Source: Desulfuromonas sp. SDB (GTDB lineage: Bacteria; SDB-A). Taken from it: DNA of 8,170 nucleotides. Under the pieces are notes generated by a model that worked only from the letters and a program-made list of their open reading frames with translations, did not search any database and had not been told where the DNA came from. The position numbers and the translations under genes are program-made. Position 1 is the first letter of the stretch. Each line of letters starts with the position of its first letter. Of this stretch, positions 1 through 6,529 are shown in pieces. Where the stretch lies: positions 1-8,170 of the forward strand of contig LKUE01000051.1 of the NCBI GenBank assembly GCA_001412365.1, in the 5' to 3' direction.

Positions 1-70
1 GCAGGCAGCTTCTCCGACGGGAAGAAGCTGGTAGTGGTCCGATAGGTTATGTTCTAAAGAATTTAAATAG
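1..70. other. GC-rich left-edge segment, unresolved
   Basis: The first 45 nt are about 60% G+C (27 of 45), well above the rest of the window, and hold an imperfect hairpin (8 paired bases, arms about 6-13 and 23-30). Three readings are possible. The plus-strand frame from base 1 ends in TAG at 43-45 and would encode a C-terminus ending KKLVVVR. The plus-strand frame from base 3 runs to TAA at 75-77. The minus strand is open from 105 down to 1 but has no ATG, GTG or TTG. The hairpin terminator just to the right favours the end of a plus-strand gene or structured RNA whose body lies left of the window. No family can be assigned from so little sequence. Confidence 0.25.
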
Positions 71-120
71 GCAGTAAAGAGTGCCTGAAGGTACTCTTTA
101 CTGCATTAAGTTCCTTTTTT
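71..120 (+). terminator. Probable intrinsic terminator, plus strand
   Basis: Bases 71-85 pair with 90-104 in a 15-bp stem containing one G-U wobble, closed by a TGAA tetraloop. A run of six T follows at 115-120. The T-run begins 10 nt after the stem, further than in a textbook terminator, so efficiency is uncertain. On the minus strand the stem is followed by a mixed AT stretch with no long T-run, so the plus direction fits better. It would end a transcript entering from the left, converging with the Ca2+-ATPase gene. Confidence 0.45.
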
Positions 121-311
121 GAATATAATTTAGCATCGTTCTGCCAGATTTGTTTTCAACCTTGTCCTGAGAAAGAAATATAAAAAAATGGATTAGAAGA
201 AGAAGATTGTAATAATTTCTCCCTAAATTAACAGGTTAATCCTGAATCTGAAAAATCAAGATTTTAATTTTACTTAAAATCCTCTATCTGCAGTTAAATG
301 TATTATTAATA
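121..311. other. AT-rich intergenic spacer, no gene seen
   Basis: This spacer lies between the left-edge hairpin and the stop of the ATPase gene. Frames on both strands are broken by frequent stops, and the only ATG with a purine-rich upstream stretch (near 188) meets TAG after one codon. I see no RNA gene or repeat apart from the weak AT-rich hairpin listed separately. It looks like the space between two convergent transcription units. Confidence 0.5.
251..281 (-). terminator. Weak candidate terminator after the Ca2+-ATPase gene
   Basis: Read on the minus strand, an 8-bp perfect inverted repeat (arms 274-281 and 260-267, loop 268-273) lies about 30 nt after the ATPase stop. It is followed by TTGATTTTT at 251-259. 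The stem is almost all A-T, so the hairpin would be unstable. It is the only stem plus T-run arrangement downstream of this gene, but could be chance in AT-rich DNA. Confidence 0.22.
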
Positions 312-2984
312 TTATGATTTCTGTTTACAGGGAATCTTAAATTTGAATTTTTCCATTATCCAGATTAGAACTTGCCCGATTACAAACATAGCGGCAATAG
401 TGCCGGCAATGTAAATCCAGTGGACTATCCCCAGAGGAACTGTTTTAAAAATAATATTTAAAAAGGGAATGTACACCACTGCAAATTGAAGAAGAATTGA
501 AATACCCATTGCTCCCCATAAATAAGCATTTGACCACATGGGGATCTTGTACTGAGAACGGATCATGGTAATCCGGACCATTTCCAGTAAGACAATAGTG
601 GTAAAAGCGATTGTTCTGGCTACTGCAGTCCCCTGATAAAGGAAATGATTGAATAAAAATAAAACGGAGACACAGAGTAAAATTGATATAGTTATTATAT
701 TACAGGACATTTCAACATTGATTATTTTTTCCCGGGGATTGCGGGGAGGTAATTTCATTATATTTCTCCGAATTGGATCAACTCCCAGGGCTATTGCAGG
801 GAGTCCGTCAGTTATTAAATTCAGCCATAAAATTTGTGTTGCCAACAGGGGAACTGCTATTGATCCATCCAGGGGATCCTTGAATCCGATTATCATGGCT
901 ATAAATAGTATGAGCACTTCTCCCAGATTGCTGGAGAGGAGGTAGTTGATAAATTTTCTTATATTGTCGTAAATACCTCTGCCTTCCTTCACTGCTCTCA
1001 TGATGGAGTTAAAATGATCATCCATTAGTATCATGTCCGCAGCTTCTTTGGATACATCGGTTCCAGTAATACCCATGGCTATTCCGATATCCGCTGCTTT
1101 AATGGCAGGAGCATCATTAACCCCATCTCCGGTCATTGCTACCACTTCTCCCTGTTGCTTAAGTGCTCTCACTATTTTAATTTTATGTTCCGGATTTACC
1201 CTGGCAAATATGGAGACATCAGAGATTCTTTCTGCTAAATTGTCTTCATCAATTTCCTCTAATTCCTGACCATCCATAATTTCGCCGGATATACCCAGAT
1301 AATTTCCAATAGTTTCAGCGGTAGTACGGTAATCCCCGGTAATCATTATGACCCTGATCCCTGCGTTTTGGCAGGTAGTGATTGCTGATTTAACTTCTTC
1401 CCGGGGAGGATCAATCATTCCCTGCAAACCGACAAAAATTAAATCCTGTTCAGAATAGTTGCGGTCATCGTCTTCAGGAATTTGTTTATAGGCAAAGCCA
1501 AGCACTCTCAGAGCTTGAGAGGAAAACTGCTCTACTATTTGATTAATTTGATCTTTTTCAGAGTCAGTTAATCTTTCAATTTTGCCGTTGACCAGAATTT
1601 TATTGCATCTGGTCAAAATTTGATCAGGAGCGCCCTTGGTAAACATTATCAGATCATTTTCTTTCCGGTGAATTGTGGACATCATTTTTCTTTCTGAATC
1701 AAAAGGTATTTCATGAATTCTGGACATTTCTTCGCTGAGTTTGTATTTATTTAAACCTGCTTTGGCTCCTGATACCAGTAAAGCTCCTTCAGTGGGATCG
1801 CCGATGACACTTTGTTCAGAACTCAGGGCAGCCTGATTGTTCAACACTCCATTTACCAGGAGCATTTTAAAATCATCAGGGTCAACCGGAGTTTGATTTT
1901 CACTGAAGAATTTCCCGTGGGTATTATATCCCGAGCCGGATAAATTTATGATGGACCGATTGACATAAATCCTGGTTACGGTCATTTCATTTTTAGTTAA
2001 AGTTCCGGTTTTATCTGTACATATAACTGTGGTACAGCCCAGTGTTTCCACGCTTGGCAATCTTTTTATCAACGCATTCTTTTTGACCATTTTTCTAATA
2101 CCTATGGCCAGAGCTATGGATACTACGATGGGAAGACCTTCAGGAATTGCAGCTACGGCAAGACTTACTCCCACCATCAGCATCTCTAAAAGTATCTCTC
2201 CCCGGTAAATTCCCAGAGCTATAACTGCAGCGCAGATGATTAAAGTTACTATTCCCAATCTTTTACCAAATGAGTCTAAATTCTTTTGAAGAGGAGTCTT
2301 GTCATCCTCAACCGATTCAAGGGATTCGGCAATTTTGCCTAATTCACTGTTCATTCCTGTTTTAACTACGATTGCTTTGCCTGATCCTTTAGTTACTACT
2401 GTCCCTGAAAAAACCATATTATGTAAATCTCCCAAAGATTTATAATCAGAGGGTATTCTTTCATTTTTAACCACGGGTATACTCTCCCCGGTTAAAACTG
2501 CTTCCATTACTTCTAACCGGGCTACTTCCAGCAAACGGGCATCTGCAGGTATTTTATCTCCGGATTCCAGCAGCAGAATATCTCCGGGAACCACTAATTC
2601 ACTTTCAATCTGGCATAGTTTTCCCTCTCTGAACACTTTTGCCTTCAGGCTGCTCATCTTCTTTAAAGCTTCAATGGATTTTTCTGCACGGTATTCCTGG
2701 ATGAATCCTAAAATTGAGTTCATTAACAGAATTATTAGTATTACCACACTGTCCAGATATTCCCCGAGAATTAGCGATACAATTACTGCCCCGATTAAAA
2801 TGTAAATGATAAAACTGTTGAACTGAGAAATTAAAATTTCCCAGACAGAAATAGACTTTTGTTTCTTTATCTGGTTGTAGCCGTATTTTTGTAAATTTTG
2901 GTCAGCTTGTCTTTCAGTTAAACCCTGCAGGGATGAATTTAAAAACGATATAACTTTTTCCTTTGGGGAGGAGGTATAATCCAT
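312..2984 (-). CDS. Type IIA (SERCA/PMR1-like) calcium-transporting P-type ATPase
   Basis: This 890-aa membrane pump most likely exports Ca2+ from the cytoplasm, powered by ATP through a phospho-aspartate intermediate. In order it shows a cation ATPase N-terminal domain (about 1-50), M1-M2 (about 55-95), the actuator domain with TGES (165-168), M3-M4 with PEGLP (281-285), and the phosphorylation motif DKTGTLT (Asp324). These are followed by the nucleotide-binding domain with KGAPD (450-454), the hinge motif TGDGVNDAP (618-626), and M5-M10 (about 676-876). Hand alignment to SERCA matches the Ca2+ ligands: VAAIPE (277-282), Asn686, Glu689, Asn722, Thr725, Asp726 and Glu801. Length is normal for the family. 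The start is the first ATG after an in-frame TAG a few codons upstream, but no Shine-Dalgarno site precedes it. The gene lies 83 nt after htpG and may have its own promoter. Transport of Mn2+ as well as Ca2+ cannot be excluded. Confidence 0.93.
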   Translation of the reverse strand: MDYTSSPKEKVISFLNSSLQGLTERQADQNLQKYGYNQIKKQKSISVWEILISQFNSFIIYILIGAVIVSLILGEYLDSVVILIILLMNSILGFIQEYRAEKSIEALKKMSSLKAKVFREGKLCQIESELVVPGDILLLESGDKIPADARLLEVARLEVMEAVLTGESIPVVKNERIPSDYKSLGDLHNMVFSGTVVTKGSGKAIVVKTGMNSELGKIAESLESVEDDKTPLQKNLDSFGKRLGIVTLIICAAVIALGIYRGEILLEMLMVGVSLAVAAIPEGLPIVVSIALAIGIRKMVKKNALIKRLPSVETLGCTTVICTDKTGTLTKNEMTVTRIYVNRSIINLSGSGYNTHGKFFSENQTPVDPDDFKMLLVNGVLNNQAALSSEQSVIGDPTEGALLVSGAKAGLNKYKLSEEMSRIHEIPFDSERKMMSTIHRKENDLIMFTKGAPDQILTRCNKILVNGKIERLTDSEKDQINQIVEQFSSQALRVLGFAYKQIPEDDDRNYSEQDLIFVGLQGMIDPPREEVKSAITTCQNAGIRVIMITGDYRTTAETIGNYLGISGEIMDGQELEEIDEDNLAERISDVSIFARVNPEHKIKIVRALKQQGEVVAMTGDGVNDAPAIKAADIGIAMGITGTDVSKEAADMILMDDHFNSIMRAVKEGRGIYDNIRKFINYLLSSNLGEVLILFIAMIIGFKDPLDGSIAVPLLATQILWLNLITDGLPAIALGVDPIRRNIMKLPPRNPREKIINVEMSCNIITISILLCVSVLFLFNHFLYQGTAVARTIAFTTIVLLEMVRITMIRSQYKIPMWSNAYLWGAMGISILLQFAVVYIPFLNIIFKTVPLGIVHWIYIAGTIAAMFVIGQVLIWIMEKFKFKIPCKQKS

Positions 2985-2995
2985 GGATTTAGACT

Positions 2996-3025
2996 ATCAT
3001 AAAAGAAAGTTTATTTACAACTCAA
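2996..3025 (-). promoter_or_regulatory. Candidate promoter for the Ca2+-ATPase gene, nearly leaderless
   Basis: On the minus strand TTGAGT (3020-3025; four of six matches to TTGACA) is followed after 18 nt by TATGAT (2996-3001; five of six to TATAAT). Transcription would begin near 2988-2990, only about 4-6 nt before the ATG at 2984. This fits the absence of a Shine-Dalgarno site. A weaker alternative in the same gap is TTGGAT, 17 nt, TAAACT. Read-through from htpG is also possible. Confidence 0.35.
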
Positions 3026-3067
3026 AAACAATCCAATGTTATTTTTTAAAGCTATTTAAGGTCAGAT

Positions 3068-4921
3068 TCATTTTGAATTCATAAGATTAGCCACTTGATT
3101 GGCAAAATCAACCGGATTTTTAGGTCTTTCCCCATCCTGAATTAGAGCCAGATCTAATAGAAGATGGATATATTTAATAAGTTCAGGATCTGAACGGTTC
3201 TGGTTATACTTCTGTTCAATATTTTCAATGAGAGGATGTTTGGCATTTATTTCCATGATTCTTGATGACGGCGGATGATTTTGATTGGTGAACTGAAGAA
3301 CCCTTTGAAGTTCAGGAGAAAAAGATCCTTTTTGCTGAACAAAACATACCGGACTATCTATAAGGCGATTACTGAGTCTGACTTCTTTGAGGTCATCTTT
3401 TAATTGATCCTGGATAAATTCCAACAAACCCTTAATCTCTTTTTCCTGTTGGTTGAAATCTTCTGACTTGCTTATTTCCAGACTTTCGTCGGTGGCGGAT
3501 CTGAATGAGTAATCCTTATATTTTAAGTTTTCATTCATGATAATTTCATCAATTCCTGGTTGAAGAAATAATACTTCATATTTCTTTGATTTCAGAACTT
3601 CCAGGGCAGGGGAATTTTCAGCTAAATTACGGTTTTCCGAAATTATAAAGTAAATTTCTTTTTGATCCTGGGGCATGTTGGAAACATATTCCTCAAGATC
3701 AGTGGTCTTGCCGGATTCAGTGCGGGTGGACTGAAAAGTGAGTAAATTTAAAATTTGTTCACGATATTCCTGATCGCTTAATAAACCTTCTTTGATAATC
3801 GGTCCGTATTCATCGAAAAATTTACGGTAATTTTCAGGATCATCCCGTTTAATCCTCAACAGTTCATCAAGAATTTTTCTCACCAAATTTTTCCTGATCT
3901 GAACAACTTTTAGGTTTTGCTGAAGTAATTCCCGGGAAATGTTAAGAGGAAGATCTGAACTGTCCACAACTCCGGTGACGAACCTTAAGTACCGGGGAAG
4001 AATTTCTTTAGCCTGATTGACAATTAGTACTCTTCTAACGTAAAGATCAATTTTACTTCGCTCTAAATCTTCCATCATCAGGGGAAGAGGGCGGTGAGAA
4101 GGGATAAACACCAGGACCGAAAATTCATGAGTTCCTTCTGCCCGGTAATGCAATTTAGTCAAAGGATCATTAAAATCATAACTGAGGGATTGATAGAAAT
4201 CCTTGTATTCCTGTTCAGTTACTTCATCTTTATTAGCAAGCCATATAGCCCGTTGACTGTTAATTTTCTCTGGTTTTTTATCGCAAATCAGCTGAATTGG
4301 GTATTCAATGTAGTCGGAATACTTCTTAACCAGTGAACGGATATTAAATTCTTCCAGGTATTCCAATGATTGATCATTTAAATATAACTTAACTTCAGTC
4401 CCCCGGGAGATATTTTCTGAAGGGGTAATCTGAAATGAATAATCCTCAATAGAAGAGGACCACTTGTAAGTGTTTTCATCGGAATAGCTTCGGGATATAA
4501 CTTCAATTTTATCGGAAACCATAAATGCGCTGTAAAACCCAACTCCAAACTGGCCGATTAACTCAGGGGATTCCTCAATATCTTTTTTAGCCAGTACTTC
4601 TAGATATTTTTTGGTTCCCGATCTGGCAATAGTGCCCAGATTTTCAATAAGTTCCTGTTTGGTCATTCCGATTCCATTATCCCTGATAATTAAACTTTTT
4701 TCCTGTTTGTTGGGAATTATCTCAATCTGGAAATTTTCAGTTGAATCAATAATTTCTGTTTCAGTCAGCGCTAAAAATTTCAATCTATTTATGGCATCGG
4801 CAGAATTGGAAATTAATTCCCTTAAGAATATTTCCCTGTGGGAATACAAAGAATGAATTACAATGTCCAATAATTTTTTAGTTTCAGTTTTAAATTGGTA
4901 ACTATCTGTTTTTTTCCCCAT
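3068..4921 (-). CDS. htpG: Molecular chaperone HtpG (Hsp90 family)
   Basis: This 617-aa cytosolic ATP-dependent chaperone is close to the usual bacterial length of about 620-630 aa. The N-terminal GHKL ATPase domain shows SHREIFLRELISNSADAI with Glu35 and Asn39 at the catalytic and Mg-binding places, DNGIGM (81-86, Asp81 contacts adenine), GTIARSGT (96-103) and GQFGVGFYSAF (123-133). The middle domain (about 225-490) contains SSDLPLNISREL with Arg330 at the place of the catalytic-loop arginine (Arg336 in E. coli, from memory). The C-terminal dimerization domain (about 500-617) has the SPELQRVLQ and EINAKHPL segments and, as in other bacterial forms, no MEEVD tail. GGAG (4929-4932) lies 7 nt before the ATG, and a strong promoter lies upstream. 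All key residues look intact. It is followed by the Ca2+-ATPase gene after 83 nt; no functional link is evident. Confidence 0.97.
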   Translation of the reverse strand: MGKKTDSYQFKTETKKLLDIVIHSLYSHREIFLRELISNSADAINRLKFLALTETEIIDSTENFQIEIIPNKQEKSLIIRDNGIGMTKQELIENLGTIARSGTKKYLEVLAKKDIEESPELIGQFGVGFYSAFMVSDKIEVISRSYSDENTYKWSSSIEDYSFQITPSENISRGTEVKLYLNDQSLEYLEEFNIRSLVKKYSDYIEYPIQLICDKKPEKINSQRAIWLANKDEVTEQEYKDFYQSLSYDFNDPLTKLHYRAEGTHEFSVLVFIPSHRPLPLMMEDLERSKIDLYVRRVLIVNQAKEILPRYLRFVTGVVDSSDLPLNISRELLQQNLKVVQIRKNLVRKILDELLRIKRDDPENYRKFFDEYGPIIKEGLLSDQEYREQILNLLTFQSTRTESGKTTDLEEYVSNMPQDQKEIYFIISENRNLAENSPALEVLKSKKYEVLFLQPGIDEIIMNENLKYKDYSFRSATDESLEISKSEDFNQQEKEIKGLLEFIQDQLKDDLKEVRLSNRLIDSPVCFVQQKGSFSPELQRVLQFTNQNHPPSSRIMEINAKHPLIENIEQKYNQNRSDPELIKYIHLLLDLALIQDGERPKNPVDFANQVANLMNSK

Positions 4922-4969
4922 AATTAATCTCCAATTTTTTATGTTTAAACTTTGAATATTACATAATGA

Positions 4970-4997
4970 AATATAAGTACATTGAGAAGATTGTCAA
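4970..4997 (-). promoter_or_regulatory. Sigma-70-type promoter of htpG
   Basis: On the minus strand a perfect -35 TTGACA (4992-4997) is followed after 16 nt by TATATT (4970-4975, five of six matches to TATAAT). Transcription would start near 4963, giving a leader of about 40 nt with a GGAG ribosome site before the htpG ATG. I saw no CIRCE element (TTAGCACTC, 9 nt, GAGTGCTAA) here, so HrcA control is not supported. Confidence 0.7.
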
Positions 4998-5076
4998 GAA
5001 TTGATGGTTTTAGAAGTGGTTTACTTTTATATTCAGATTACAGTGACTGCTCACGGGAAACATTATCATTTAGAAC

Positions 5077-5268
5077 ATGATTTATAATATGCCGGTGTCA
5101 CCATTGACGAATTTTATCTGGGTTGTAATTACACCGGCAGCAAAGGTGTTTACTGTAATTGGAATAAATTCAATGATTATTCCAGAAAACTATTTCTGTC
5201 CAGGAGTAATGTTTATTCGTTTTGCCAGTGAGTATACTCACCGGATGTTTTTCAAAGCTCCATTTTAA
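5077..5268 (+). pseudogene. Possible remnant of a YitT-family membrane protein gene
   Basis: This is a 63-codon plus-strand frame from ATG to TAA, closed upstream by TAG just before the ATG, with no Shine-Dalgarno site. Residues about 31-44 include VIGINSMIIPEN followed by PGV. The spacing recalls the first membrane segment of YitT/DUF161 proteins, roughly AxGINxFLxP, about six residues, GGV. Intact YitT proteins are about 280 aa, so this would be a small N-terminal fragment. The match rests on a hand comparison with a remembered consensus, and seven or so shared residues could be chance. The opposite strand also has a protein-like but stop-broken frame over the same bases. It could equally be non-coding. 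Confidence 0.22.
5225..5252 (+). promoter_or_regulatory. Palindrome/hairpin, possible operator or weak plus-strand terminator
   Basis: CCAGTGAGTATACTCACCGG (5225-5244) is a near-perfect 20-bp palindrome with a 14-bp perfect core, GTGAGTATACTCAC. On the plus strand it is followed by ATGTTTTT, giving a terminator-like layout. On the minus strand the stem improves through a G-U pair, but no T-run follows. It lies 52 nt after the cvpA-like stop and about 230 nt upstream of the htpG promoter. It might serve as a transcript-end stabiliser for the operon, or bind a dimeric regulator. Its role is unknown. Confidence 0.3.
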
Positions 5269-5295
5269 AGTGATGATTTTTTTTAATATTAAAAA

Positions 5296-5742
5296 TTATA
5301 AGTTCAGATGAGTTACATAGGAAATTTTTCCAATGGTATCGGAAAGGAATTGAGCCAGGGGAGAAGAGTAAATAATAACTGAGGAACCCGGAATTAACAC
5401 ACTGGCATAGCTTAATACTACTAACAGGGCAAATGCAGTGAAAATAGTTAAAATTACCGCCCCCCAAATTCGGTCTAAACAGGACACTCCTATTTTGCTT
5501 ACTTGTTTTTGAATAATCCGGCCGATAATGCCGAAGGAAAAACTGATTGCAATCCATATTAAAATAACCGCTCCTGCCAGCAGCCAGCCCCCCACCGGTA
5601 GAAATGGTTTAAGATAGGAAGCGGCAATTGCTCCTAAAAACATACCCAGGGAGTAAAAAATCAATCTTACTATTCCCAATGTCGCTCCAATAATAATTGA
5701 AACGGATAGAATTCCCAAGATTATAAAATCAAGGTAATTCAT
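5296..5742 (-). CDS. CvpA family membrane protein
   Basis: This 148-aa protein is hydrophobic throughout, with about four membrane segments (near 6-25, 28-44, 52-76 and 94-118). It starts MNYLDFIILGIL and carries CLDRIWGAVI (88-97), matching the WLDRLLGA-type motif that follows the third helix in CvpA-family proteins. CvpA was named for colicin V production in E. coli, and related proteins have been tied to envelope stress and bile resistance; the molecular role is not settled. The ATG lies 4 nt after the lgt stop, with only a weak purine site (TAGAG), so translation is probably coupled to lgt. It is the last gene of the nrnA-rnfB-lgt cluster. The gene symbol is withheld because the family is broad. 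Confidence 0.8.
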   Translation of the reverse strand: MNYLDFIILGILSVSIIIGATLGIVRLIFYSLGMFLGAIAASYLKPFLPVGGWLLAGAVILIWIAISFSFGIIGRIIQKQVSKIGVSCLDRIWGAVILTIFTAFALLVVLSYASVLIPGSSVIIYSSPLAQFLSDTIGKISYVTHLNL

Positions 5743-5746
5743 AACT

Positions 5747-6529
5747 CTAATTTTCAGCCGGGGCTTTCCGGGTTCTTACCCACAGGGTAATCAAGCCGGC
5801 AATTAACAGAACAACACTTAAAGTTTGAGATAAAGTTAAAAATTTCAGGATAACTGCTTTACCTTCATAATGTCTTAGAAAATCTATAGCTAATCGGTGT
5901 ATTGAGTAAAATATCAACAACCAGCTAAAAGTTTGCCCATGCTGGTTCTTTCTCCGGTCCACCAGCAGTAAAAATAAAGTTAAGAATAGTGCGGAAACAG
6001 ACGAATATATTTGGGTGGGTATTACCGCTGTCCCCACAGGTGCTTCCGGAGGCAGTTGGCAGGAGGAGTGGTCAGTGAACACAATTCCTAATTTTTCACT
6101 TGGTATACCGTAACAGCAGCCGTTTAAAAAACAGCCGATTCTTCCGATAAATATGCCCAGGGTTATTGATGGAGCTACCAAATCCGCTATGGTCCAAAAT
6201 GATAATTTATGTTTGTTTAAATAGTACCATCCTGCAATAAATCCAAGAAGCAAGCCACCGTAAATTACCAATCCTCCTTCCCAAATGTAAAAGATACTGG
6301 CGGGATTATTTTTATACAGATCAAAATGCTCGATTACATACCAAAACCTTGCCCCTAAAATACCCGCTATTAAAATCCAAAAGGCTAAGTCGAATATTAC
6401 ATTCTTGTCAACCTGGTAACGTTTGCATCTCTTTACCGCTAATAAAATAGCACCTAAAAATGCCAGAAATTGCATGAATCCATAGCTGTAAATGTGAATG
6501 GGACCTAAGTGCAGAATTTCCCGGAACAT
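5747..6529 (-). CDS. lgt: Prolipoprotein diacylglyceryl transferase
   Basis: Lgt moves a diacylglyceryl group from phosphatidylglycerol to the lipobox cysteine of preprolipoproteins, the first step of lipoprotein maturation at the inner membrane. The protein is 260 aa with about seven membrane helices. Family landmarks are GARFWYVIEH (59-68), WEGGLVIYGG (83-92), the Lgt signature GRIGCFLNGCCYG (129-141) with Arg130 at the place of E. coli Arg143, PTQIYSS (171-177), and FYSIHRLAIDFLR (207-219) with Arg212 at the place of E. coli Arg239. The residue equivalent to E. coli His103 is Tyr90, a variant I believe other Lgt proteins share. The start overlaps the rnfB-like stop (TGATG). GGGAG at 6537-6541, 7 nt upstream, supports this start and indicates translational coupling. 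Confidence 0.95.
   Translation of the reverse strand: MFREILHLGPIHIYSYGFMQFLAFLGAILLAVKRCKRYQVDKNVIFDLAFWILIAGILGARFWYVIEHFDLYKNNPASIFYIWEGGLVIYGGLLLGFIAGWYYLNKHKLSFWTIADLVAPSITLGIFIGRIGCFLNGCCYGIPSEKLGIVFTDHSSCQLPPEAPVGTAVIPTQIYSSVSALFLTLFLLLVDRRKNQHGQTFSWLLIFYSIHRLAIDFLRHYEGKAVILKFLTLSQTLSVVLLIAGLITLWVRTRKAPAEN

Larger units (their letters stand above)
5041..5295. other. Structured intergenic stretch between cvpA-like gene and htpG promoter
   Basis: This part of the 374-nt gene-poor interval holds several inverted repeats. GCCGGTGT (5091-5098) is matched by ACACCGGC (5131-5138). GGAATAA (5161-5167) is matched by TTATTCC (5177-5183), and CAGAAA (5183-5188) by TTTCTG (5193-5198). There is a 14-bp perfect palindrome at 5228-5241 and an AT-only palindrome at 5280-5295. 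No known riboswitch, tRNA or small RNA was recognised. It may contain a gene remnant (listed separately), an unknown RNA, or operator sites. Confidence 0.35.

Noticed and set aside
649-945. Plus-strand frame of 98 codons inside the ATPase gene
   Set aside because: It is a complement-strand shadow of the strongly supported ATPase, with no family resemblance or ribosome site.
3021-3050. Weak hairpin with A/T-runs between htpG and the ATPase gene as an htpG terminator
   Set aside because: Only four contiguous base pairs next to the loop, then a mismatch; too unstable to call.
5141-5244. Minus-strand protein-like but stop-interrupted frame as a decayed gene
   Set aside because: It carries two in-frame stops and matches no family I know. 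The plus frame over the same bases is uninterrupted, so this is probably its mirror or chance.
5279-5296. AT-only palindrome directly after the cvpA-like stop as a terminator
   Set aside because: The stem has no G-C pairs, and on the minus strand it is followed by A residues with no T-run.
5252-5557. 101-codon minus-strand frame overlapping the 3' half of the cvpA-like gene
   Set aside because: It is in another frame of a well-supported CvpA family gene, rich in Cys, His and Phe without recognisable domains, and has no support as a gene.
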